Below are positions 47,201-59,200 of a DNA stretch of 64,000 nt, one piece after another. The stretch lies in the NCBI GenBank assembly GCA_914767715.1, contig OU612067.1, forward strand, positions 4,588,001 to 4,652,000, written 5' to 3'. Numbering within the stretch: the first letter of the stretch is position 1; every line of letters starts with the position of its first letter. Below the pieces are notes generated by a model. That model was not told where the DNA came from, searched no databases, and was given only the letters and a program-made list of their open reading frames with translations. The translations under genes and the position numbers were made by a program. The stretch comes from Membranipora membranacea. Lineage: Eukaryota; Bryozoa; Gymnolaemata; Cheilostomatida; Membraniporidae.

Positions 47201-50200
47201 TTTTTTAGAAAAAGGTTGCCCACCCATGCTCTAGATCAGCTGTGGGCAACCTGCGGCCTTTTTGCCGGTGCGACCTAATGAGTAATCTTTCGCGGCCTTA
47301 TTGCGGCCTTTTGTCTAAAAAAATATTACTTATTCATTTGTTTTCCTGGTGTGGATGTCAAAGCATGCATAGCAGGCTTTGTCATAACGCCACTTTTAAA
47401 AAAAAGAAGAAAAATGTGGGTGACGAGACTAATGCATACCCCTCTGTAAGCACAATCCTTAGTTTGAGTTTCATAATATTTGCCTTTCTGTATCATGCAT
47501 GTAGTTAGGATACATACATGTTATCATATCAAGGGAATTCCCAAGCCATACTTTACAAAACATCATAACAGTACTAGGAGCAGGAGGTAGCTCAGTTGGT
47601 TAGAGCGCCGTCCCTTCAGCATGCAAATGTTGAAGGTCGTGGGTTCGAATCCCACTGAAGTCTACTGACTGCTGGGGTTTGGTTGGACCACCAGGTGTGC
47701 TCCGACCTGCCTGCAAACTGAGAGCAAATGGGCGCAGATATTGCAGCCTAGCCCGTAAGGCTACTAGTATTTCGCCGTCCATGCTTCGGGATGTGGCGTG
47801 TGATATGTCATCTGATTTTAATCAACCTTTTTAATCAACCTAGTGTAGACTACATTTACAAGAGCTTCAATTTGCAAAGAAATAAACCCAAAACAGTGAC
47901 AACAAAAATATCCTTTCGTAACTTTTGGCTGTAGATGTCATCTTACAAGTGCTCAGGAATGTTAGACAGGCATAAATGAAAAATTTCCCCTTACCCTTTG
48001 CTCAACCACTTGTAACTAAGATTAATTGAAAATTTAACTTAATGTCATGAAACTTCAGAAGATTAGATAAATATTTAATTATTTAGTTTTAGCTTATGCA
48101 GTCAGCTTTGTAACAAAAAGTTGTCATGTTACAAGTGCTCCGGAATTTTATCTGAAATGTTCCTTCATTCGACAAGCCTAATTGAAATTTTCCCCTTGTC
48201 CTTTGCTCAAACACATGAAAGATTATTATGGTAGCTTAATGTCACAAAACTTCAGAAGATTAGATAAAAACTTGTTTTTTGTTTGAGCTCATGCGAGTCA
48301 ATTTCTTTTCGCAACATACTACAGTTGTCATTGACACATATTCTTATTTAGTTTGTACAAAATATACAGAACCAAAATATACCTCACATTCCAAATTTAT
48401 GTATGAAATATGTCTTGAGGCCTTTTGAGCTGAGCCTGCCTAAAATGTGGCCTTTTTCAAAAAAAGGTTGCCCACCTATGCTCTAGATCAATGTTGATCC
48501 ATTTGCCTAAATTCGGAGTTGTTTTTCCTCCAATGGGAGCAACTCTGAATACAGACAAATGAATCGTATATATGTTCACTCTGACCAGTGAACCATGAGT
48601 GAACTAAGCTATGATCTGTCCAACTGAGCCGAATAGTTTTGCTCCTTTTCGGTGGTCTCTGATCTTATCAGTTCTAGTTATTAATTAACACTTAACAACT
48701 TTGCTTTTCTCCTTTTATATTAGATCATAGACCTATGACACATATAAGCAGACTTACCAGAGCGAGGAGAGAGGTAAGTTTGGTAGCATGAGATAACCAG
48801 AACTCTTCTATACTATCACAGTAATCATCTAAAGCTTCACCTGTTACTGGATTTATATGTAACTTTATCCTCTCTGTGAATGTTTGTGCAATCTTCAGGT
48901 ACATATACGCCTGGGTAAATAGTATATAGTACTTACTCATTATTGTTAACAACATTTTTTATGTATACATGCATGTATATTATATATATTTATAAATATG
49001 TATATATAAGCCCTTAATATCCAGGACTTATAATGATGGTGAGCAAATCCAGTATATGTTCATACTACACTTCCCAGCATGCATCAGCCTAATTCTGGAG
49101 TCATCTACTATCTCAACATGTGAGGGCAACTCCTATTGTCTTCAAAAATCATAAAGATTCTTTATTAGTATTCATGCGAAGTTGCATCTCCAAAAGATTT
49201 AAACTAACAGGGGATTGTTCAGATGAAGGTTAAGCAGCTGATTACATGAGATCAGATACTCCCCTTGACACTATCAGTTACTGGGTTGAGTTTCAAAGCC
49301 AGATCTACCACAATCTTTAACTATGAGATACAGGGTTATGGCCACCTGGCGGAAGGATATGTAGATTCGAAATTTTCAATACCTGATGAAGTGATCTGTT
49401 TTGTAGCGCTACACAGCCAGCTTCCACAAGAGTGAATAGAGTATTCCTAACATTAAGCGATGCTCTCCAATGCCATATAGTCTGTCTGAATAAGGCAAAC
49501 TTCCTATCAACACTAATCTCTGCCTTCCTACAACATAAAATCAAGTGTCATTTATCATCTATGACCAATAAATACCACCATCATAAGCATCCGATAAAAA
49601 AAAAAGTTCTAACTATCTAGGGATTTATACAATTAAAAAAACTTTCAATGCTCAGAACTGAAAATGAGCTATTGATAAATATATACATGAGTTACAAGAA
49701 GTGTGTTCAATTCTAAATCTGGATATGCAGATTCAGAAAGATGCTACCCACTTGAATAAAAGCATACCCTATAATAGGACGGCTCACTGCTTCTCCAAGT
49801 ACAATGCTCTCTCTTCTAGACTGCAGAAAATCCATCTGTACATCATGATGTTGTTCAACAAGCTGATTAAGAGCTAAAGAGAATCTATTACCCACCATCT
49901 GATCACCTGTAATACTGCCATGATCTGTAGATCGACGTCTTTTACCACTCACTGAGCAAGAAAAAAACGACTGAAATGAACAACCTTTTGAGTTGAATTA
50001 TTATATGACACTTATAACATTTCTACTACAATAATGTGCTCAGCAAAATCATAGAAACGCCCAATTTGAGTGGCTTCATTTCACATATTATATTTTCATC
50101 AAAGACAAACCCCTCACACAGAACTTACTATCTTTGCCGCTGAAGCTCTGAGCTCTAGTTTTTCTGCGGCCCTGTCTGCTACTTCTGTTCATACTGCCAG

Positions 50201-53200
50201 CTCGCGATCGTCTCCCATATCCAGACTTCTGCTGATTCTGCTTTGTAGAAGCCACATGATGTTTCTTCACTGGAAATATAGCATAAAAGGAGTGAGTGGG
50301 AGAAACAAAACAGACATGCACACAAACATATTATCTACCTACAGCTTGTGTTACTTTTTGGAAATTTAACAAAAATGGTAAGACCTCAAAAGAAGTGGGC
50401 ACTTGTAAATGCCAGGGCTATATTACTAGACTTCAGTACGGTAGATCAGACATTTCAATGAATGACTTGATGACATGACCAGCATAAGATTAGGATGATG
50501 AGTATGTAAGATGAGTGAGTGAATATGATCGTTAGAAGTTTGAGAGCATGATAAGTGATAGCCTGTCCTGATGAACTTGTCAAGTGAGTACATTTAGTGA
50601 GTACATTTAGTGAGTACATTTAGTGAGTTCATTTAGTGAGTACATTTAGTGAGTACATTTAGTGAGTACATTTAGTGAGTACATTTAGTGAGTACATTCA
50701 GTGAGTACATTCAGTGAGTACATTTAGTGAGTACATTTAGTGAGTACATTTAGTGAGTACATTTAGTGAGTACATTAGTGAGTACATTTAGTGAGTACAT
50801 TTAGTGAGTACATTTAGTGAGTACATTAAGTGAGCGTCCTTAGACTAAATATTCACCGTCAGCTACTGAGTTGTGTTTTGAGAAAAGCTGCTTCATGTGA
50901 AGAGTTTTGTTTCTGATAGTTTTTCCCAGCGATTTGTTTCTGTAAAGCCAGAAAAATGTCACAATGGCAACAAATATCAAAGTGTAGAATAAAAAGGCCA
51001 AAGGGTAACGAACGAGTCAAAGAAATATTAACACAGATTTAATGTCTCATCAGGTATAGTACAATATCCAACTAAATAGAGTTATTCAACAGCATAATAT
51101 GTAATATCTGTTGGGCCCTAAAACATTTTAACATTATCAAAATACATAAGCTCAAGGTGATATTGAGATAGTAAAGCTCCTAGTTGTGTTATTATATATT
51201 ACCTGCTGTTCTTGGCTTTTTTCTTATTACCGAGTATATTTACTGCCTGCTTGAGGACATCCTCATGCTTCTGTAGCTGACTAAGATCTGAGACTCCTAA
51301 CTGCTGTCGACTGAGTTCATGGTCAGCAGCGGCAGCCTTCTCTAACCAATCTATCAGCTTCTGAGAGCAGAATCCAGCTTCTTGGTCTGCTATGTAGCTC
51401 TGCAGAGATTATATGTATGTATAATTACTGTGATTAAGGTTAGTGTTGCAAAACTGACCAGCATTGTCTACCTACATGATAATGATGATGTTGTTGTAGC
51501 CCATCAACTAGGTTTACTGCATCGTATAATAGGTGGGCTATGTGCTCAAAGACCTGCAAGTGCATGTATCCGGTGTTACATTATCAAAAATTAATTGTAA
51601 ATGGATAAAACATGCCCATCTAACCATTGATGAGGGTAGATTCAGTTTGTTTTGTTTATAAAGAAATTACCGCAATAATCAAGTTACTTACCCTATCTGT
51701 CCATGGGTAACTGACTAGTATTGCATTTTTTTATTTAAATATCTGATCAGAAATTGTGGGTGCTCTGCGATAATCATAGACATGTCTATAACATTTGAGT
51801 ATAATGTGTTTAATGTTTATGGTATAAAGACTTGCACTTGTAATCATCCACCACAAGTATTGGTAAATTACCTGTACACTGCTGTTCATTCTTATATAAG
51901 TATACAGTGAAGGTCTACACTGAGGATGTAGTAATTCTGGTCTATCTGCAGGCGGCGCTATAGTTTTACATCCAGAGAATATATGTGTGATGTCATCAGC
52001 ATGAGCAGGTAACTCCTGACAGGCTAATTCATCCGCTTCCTCATCTGTTAGGTGACAGATCTGCAGAACAAGATATCTAGTAATCTGGAAGGCTTATGTG
52101 ATGGTCAGGAAAGGAGACATCAAATATAATGTAAAAATTCACCCACAATGGTTGCAACCGACCTTAAAAACACACAGACAAAAAAATTTCAAACTAACCA
52201 TCGACAAAAGTAATTAATCTCATTGTTACCAACAAGTCAAGATATCAGGTAAAAGCGTAGGTTGAATAAATTCCTGCAGAGCTTTCAGAACATCTTACCA
52301 CAAAGTTTGACTCATAAATGAATTTGAATAAATTAAATAAAATATAAAAAAATTATTATATTTTCATAATACAGTATGCCATAAGTAGGCTATTACTGAA
52401 AATGTTATATATATATATATATATACAGAGTAAGCCACACCCACCGATGCTTCAATGAATTTAGCTACTTTATGATGCATCTCCGATCTCTGCTCTTCGA
52501 GAAGAATGGAGTAAACTGTGTCTCTCATCAACTGGTTACTAAAATATAAGATAGCGTGTTTTGTTTTCAAAATACCTTTTTGGCTGATACTTCCACCCAC
52601 AGATCTCTTTTCCCTACTAAAAATTAAGCTTCATGCACAGAGCAAATACCCTTAATCCTTGTTATAATGTCTGACAGGTACCCTACTCATATCATTTCTA
52701 TTCTAGTATCGATATATAAGCAAAGTCTGTGAATTGACCTAATGGATATTCTGCAGGCTATTAGACGAGCAGGTATTAAGCCTCGACTTACGAGAAACTG
52801 ACTATTTTACATGTTGACACCCCGATGGTTCCTTCACATATACAGTTATTGTACACGTCTCTTCCCTCTAGCTATAATAAAGAACAATTGGCTGTTATTA
52901 AGAGAGGGCTGACTTCAGGGATACGAGAGACTGTCAAATTAACATCCTGTTTTGCGTTCAAATGAAGACATGCAAGAAAGAGATTCATGAAAAAATTGCT
53001 AGATTGTTTAAGATTACACTAAGAAAGCTGGGGGGGGGGGGAGAACAAGAGTCTGGGGGGCTCAGACTAAGTTAGGAGGAACATACTCATGAGGAGTAGT
53101 CAGGGTGATAGATATTACCTCTCTCGTAGCCCTGTAGCATCTGAGTATGTCTTTATTAAAAAGCATCTCCAGTGCTGAGTTAAGACTAGCAGCAGGAAAA

Positions 53201-56200
53201 GGCCAGAGAACATGTAGTATCTGAGTAGAGCAGACGAATCCAATCACACAAGCACACTTTAGTGTCATCTGCTCAGAGGGAGTTATCTGATCAAACTCTA
53301 TTAGCAACTGTCCTACAGAAACAATGTAAGGGTTTGAGGTAGTAGATGACAGATTTTAATATTCATATGCTGGATGATCATAATCTAAAAGCATTGCCTG
53401 TCATATGTGGCTAGATTGAGATCCTTTCAGGATGAAATTGGTAAAAATCTGATTCATCCTCAAGAGCAACCTCAACCACACTCTGCCTCTAGGAATCGGT
53501 GAAGAAAAAATAGGCCTGTATTGCAATTTGTATTAATAGAATGTACAAAAATGCAACTAATGTAGTGCTTTAAAAAACTACCAGGCCCACTCTTGAAATA
53601 ATGTAGATTTCTACTTCTCTCACCTTTAAGACTGTTAGGTATTTTATACAGTGAGGCAGCAAAGTGAATACCAGGGGAGACAACACATATCCTCAACTCA
53701 CATTCATCTCTCTCAGCAGGCAGCTACAAATGTAACAGTAAAAATTTGTTAGCTGCAAATTGAGGTCAGCATTGAGCAAAGCCACTGGTACTTACTTCCT
53801 CGAGTCAAATAATGATACATGACTAACCTACCAAGACAGGATACTTTTCCAGATCCTTCAACACTATGATTTGGAGGTTACGCCAGCATGTACCAAGTTA
53901 ACACTAGCGCCCAGCAGTGGAGCAAGATTGAGGTGCCAATGGTTGATTTGCAATAACTTACATCATTATGAAAAGCCCATTTATTTTTGGTGTGGAGCAT
54001 ACTGCGCTTTCTCTCTATCACTGTGTGATGTCCGGTTATCCTCTCAAACTCAGGCCATGTGTAATCATCAAAGTCAGACTGGAACTGTAACAGGCTCACT
54101 ATCTGTAGCTGGTGGGTGGTGAGTAGATCTGTGAGTATATGACGGATATAACCAGGCATACCCTGTGTCTTATCTATCAGAAGTCTGAAAATGGATGAGA
54201 CAAACAAACCAGTGATGCAATGAAAGTTACAAAGCCTGTAGAATTCACATTTTATCAAAATTTTGACTTGTATGGATAGCTCCCGTTCTAACTGATTCAG
54301 ATTATGGGTTGTGCCAGGCTTACCTAGAGAGTAATTATATCATTCCGCATAGTTGGTGGTCTTTCAAGTTTTTGTTTAAAGGACTGCCAGTACAATTTTA
54401 CTGCATCCTGTTATTGCACAGATATATTATGACATGTATTTACTGCTCAACTTCCACCGGTAGAGCGCAGACATTGATCATCTGACAAGCAACAGCAGCC
54501 AAATCATCGGGAGGGATAGACTCCATTCTGTGTCTGTGGACTGTATGCAGCTCTAGAAATCTGTCTATGTAGTCTATAGGTAGAGCTTTCTCATAGTTCA
54601 ACATTGCTGCAGAAAAAAACAGAAGATGAAATTTTGACAGACCGGCATATACCCGTCGAAATTAGAGAATGATAAGACGATAAACGCCCATTATTTGGGA
54701 ATGAGGGAACGATAACTTTCCTATGAAAGCACGTTTCTTACTACATCAAGTTTGAAAATGATTTGCATGCATTAAGAAACACTCCAGTACAGTCAGTGAG
54801 CTGAAACTGGCTAGATGAAGGCAAATCAAAATGTAAGAATTTTAGATCAATCTTGACTTACGTATAAATCGACTGAGAACATTTAAATGATGATCACTTA
54901 CCCATAACTACCATCACATTAGTTCTCCCACTTATACAGTTGTGGACAAACTTCCAAGAGATTGGATCCATAAACTCTGCATCATCAATGATAATCAGGG
55001 CAAGCTTATTCTGCTGGTCTAAGGCCTAGAAAAGAAGAAAGCTTGAATTTATTAATTGGCATTTCTTAAAGTGTGCAAAGATCTAGCAATGATTATAATA
55101 AGTTCTTAAACGCCAGTTGGTGGCATTCCAGTATCAAACATTCTTCTCATCCAGGGAGTAGTTACTGATGGTGGAAACAGTTAAACTAATCTATGACAAA
55201 TTTTCCCATTTGTTAAATGAAAATTTTTAATATCACCCGAAAACACATATGGCAACAATATCTGCTGCGGCAGGACTCGGTGCCCTAGTGCATCCTCAGA
55301 GGTAGTACCATAGAGCTATTTATATAGTATATTATAGTCTATGGGTAGTACTCACCAATGCCATAACGCTATCGAGCACCTGAATCACAGTGTCACTATG
55401 ATCATCATCAGTAGTAGAGATAGTAAACTCCTCCATATCACCACTTAGTAGTAGTGGATACTCTACACATTTCTCTATAGCCTTCACTTCTTCCAGTGAG
55501 AACTCCTAAGTAAAAAAAATGGTACTGTTGACAGGTCTGAACTTGGAATGCAGATTATTTATGTCTTATTTTACTGTCTTATTTATAATATATGACAATG
55601 TCTAGATGGAGCTGACATGAATTACCAGTCCAATGATTTGTAACTCTGAGCATGACAACTATGGATTAATCAGACAAAAATATAATATATAATAATATGT
55701 ACATATATTATATATTATAATTCAGCAGTGATGAACAATATTCTACTAACCGAAAGTAACATCTCAGATAGCACCTCGCATCTCTTTAGAGCTTTACCTT
55801 CCTCAAAAGGCAGCTCCATCAGGTTAGCTAGTATAGTCCTCACTACCAGATACGGCCTACAATGAGTAGGCAGCTTTTATAATCTCAGACAAATCAAGTT
55901 ACTAAGATGGGATGAGATGATTTAGCACGCTGAGCGTTGACCATAGCAAAAAGTCAATTGAACAAGACATAGCATATCATAAATTATATTGTTTCTGTTA
56001 GCACTTCATAGTATGCATGCCTGAGCAATGGTAGCATATGTTTCAAAAAATTCTGAATGCAGTATTCGAATAATTTTTCAATGAACCATGTCATACCTGT
56101 TCTGATCGTTGCTTGTCAGGTTAAAGTCTATTACTATCAGATTATCCATCGCATCGCCCTGTGCTGCTATCTCTGACAGTAATCTGGATGTCCCTGACTC

Positions 56201-59200
56201 TGTCATTCCCTCATATAGTAGTATATTCTGTGTGGTTCCCTGAGCTCTTACACTTGATATCTCACTGCTTAAAGATTTGATTGAGTCAATGTTTCCAGGC
56301 ATTATGACTTGCCTCCTCCTTTGTATAGGCGGTAGTTCACACAGTACTGATTTCTTACTTTGCCTGCTTCTTTTCCTCCTGTTTGATGTAGCACCGCTTA
56401 CAGGTTTCACTTCGGTCGCATTTTGATTATAATTTCCAGGCTGATGAGATGGCCTGTTTTGGTCAAACTGCTGAGTAGATTGATCTGGATACCTTATTGC
56501 TGGTACATCTCCCATACATGCTGGAGACTTAGTTTTGACCAAGCCCTTGCTATGAATGTCTTGAGGCTTCGAAGCTCCAGAATTTATTTGTTCCTGATCT
56601 CCCTCGTCGAGCATTTCAGCAGAATACAGACTCGGACCAGTGATGTGTATTATAACATCATCTCGATTTTGAGCAGGGTGTTGTTCAGTTGATGTGAGGT
56701 CATTGGTAGGTCCTCTTCCCTCAGTTTCTTCTGCATTAGCTGCAACTGATGAGCCCTCATTCTTTTTCAAGCTAGTTTCATTTCTATCTTTGACAAGTTT
56801 ATCTGGATCAGTAAAAGATAACTCTCCACCTGTTTCATTCTCTGCAGGCTTGTTTTTGACTGAATGTGTACTTATGTTGTTGGCCGGTTTTCCGGTTTTA
56901 ATTGCCTCGTCAACCACAGCGCTATCAGCTTTGTGCGATGGATCCATGACAAAATCTTTTCTCTGATCATGCCTGTTGCTGTCGGCATTTTGACTGGATT
57001 TCCCCACTAGTTTCTCCTCTTTACTGTCGTCAGTCTGATCATCATGTACAAGTGGCAGACTGCCTACATCAGCACTGGCAGCAGCAGCTGATGAATGGTC
57101 GGTTTTGTGACTCTGTTTCATGTTTACTAAAGCGGAATATTCAGGTACATTGAGATTCATCTCAACATCAATGAGATGTGATGTCAAATCTCTATTGAGT
57201 TGATCACTGCTGGTTTTGACTTCACTTCCTGTCTTTTCAGCATTTTTTTCACGGGACCCGTGAGACTCATGAGTCTCATCTGCCTCCTTCGGATCATTAT
57301 TCACCGTGTGGTGACCAGATGATTTAGCTATTGTCTGGTCTGGTATCTCCTCAGCTGACTCCATTCTAGAGATGATCTGTTTCAGTTCCTTATCAGCCTC
57401 AGCTGTAGCTATAAGAGCTTTGAGCTTCTCATCGAACACCTTGAGTTCTCTGAAACAACCATTAAAGTATATAACATATATAATAATCAATATAAAAAAT
57501 TTTTTTTACCATATTTACTACAAATGTGTTCATGGATACAGCATGTAAACAAAAAATCCCATTTAAAATTATTCCACATTGCAAATTGCCTATAATAAAA
57601 ATCCGGAACATAGCATGTGACTCTTCACTTATTTGTAGAGCGCTATGACTAATTATCAATCTCAAAGATTGCAATCTGTTGATTCCATGAATGCAAAGGT
57701 TCTGAACTCAAATCACAGTTGGGAATATCATTGAGACTCTGGGTTTCAGTGAGTTTGAATAGCTAGGAAAATAGCCTTTTGACTCAACAAAGCTGAATAA
57801 GGTTTTTCAGTCAACCTCTCTCTGGCGATGACAGGCCTGGTGTGGCGATGTAGTGGCAGGGCCAGGAAGCTTATTTGTGATGAGTCTTCAGTGTATTCTC
57901 TGATGACCCCGACATCAGTCAGACCTTTCAGCTCTTTAGCCGGGACGTCCTTAAAATGATGCTGTCTTAGCCTGGAGTGAGTATATGTCTCTGTGTCACA
58001 TGACACCATTCCTGTAATCATAATAAAAAAATCATGATGTGAAGAGAACGTGAATGTCCATAGCAGTAAAATTTGATTTGACTTGTCGATGAACTTTTTT
58101 TTATTAAATGTCATTTTAGTTTTCTAGGCAAAAGCTTTTCGGTGTCAGTTCAGTGAATTTATTAGAGTATACAGAATGAACTTTTAACTACAAATACAAT
58201 GCAGAGTCTGTTATCAAGACAATTATGCAGCGGCAAAATCCAACCAGCTGTGATCGTGGCTTGGAGAGCTACCAGCAACTGTTTGTATTGGGTATTTGCC
58301 GGTCTAAAACTAAACTGAAAATATTCTTTACGAGTCTTCCAATTGGCAATAACCGTGTTCGTTAACACGCCTGAATGCAACAATTGACAGATCTATTGGT
58401 AACCTCGTAACTGACAAGGTCAGATCCAAACCAGTTGTTTTTATATTATATATTTATGTATTCTGCCGAAAAATAGCAATTTTCTATGTAATGCAACTAC
58501 CACGATGGCCGAGTGGTTAAGGCGTTGGACTTAAGATCCAATGGACGTATGTCCGCGTGGGTTCGACCCCCACTCGTGGTAAGACAATTTTGGTAACTAC
58601 ATATATTGCATACCTCTGATGCTCTTACTACCACCCTCAATATTAATCCAGCTGCTATTTTGTTTAGCAATGGATATTCTGCTGTTTGTTCAGCACTGGC
58701 CTACTGCCGGGGGGTGGGGGGCGTTGGGCATAAGTCTGGGGGGGGGGGGGGGGGCTCAGAATAGCCTACTGCGCGCATAATATAAAATCAATTAAATGGC
58801 AGCCAATCAGAGCAGAGCCAACACATTAGTTATTTATTTGGCTCAAACTAAATGTCAACACTATTCTAATACTTCAGATGCTTTCAGGGGTTGAACCTAT
58901 CAATAATATTATAATATGTTATTATCTGAAACCTAATCATTTGTAATTGAAAAGCTTATGAACTTTTGCTCTTGTAAAGGAAATCAAAGAATTTAAATAG
59001 ATACAATAGCTGGTTTTTTGAGTTGTTGTTAATCAACTCGATTATACGTTGGTCTCACTCAGTGCAACATCACCACCACGATGGCCGAGTGGTTAAGGCG
59101 TTGGACTTAAGATCCAATGGATGTATGTCCGCGTGGGTTCGAACCCCACTCGTGGTAAGACAATTTTGGTAACTACTACCCATTCACCATGCCAGATGTT

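Noticed and set aside
47586-47659. A tRNA gene suggested by boxes A and B
   Set aside because: Acceptor arms do not pair and the anticodon arm is extended; an unrelated body follows, so it is a SINE head.
56423-56966. Plus-strand open frames of about 90 codons
   Set aside because: They are antisense shadows of the long ADCY10 exon 56097-57449.
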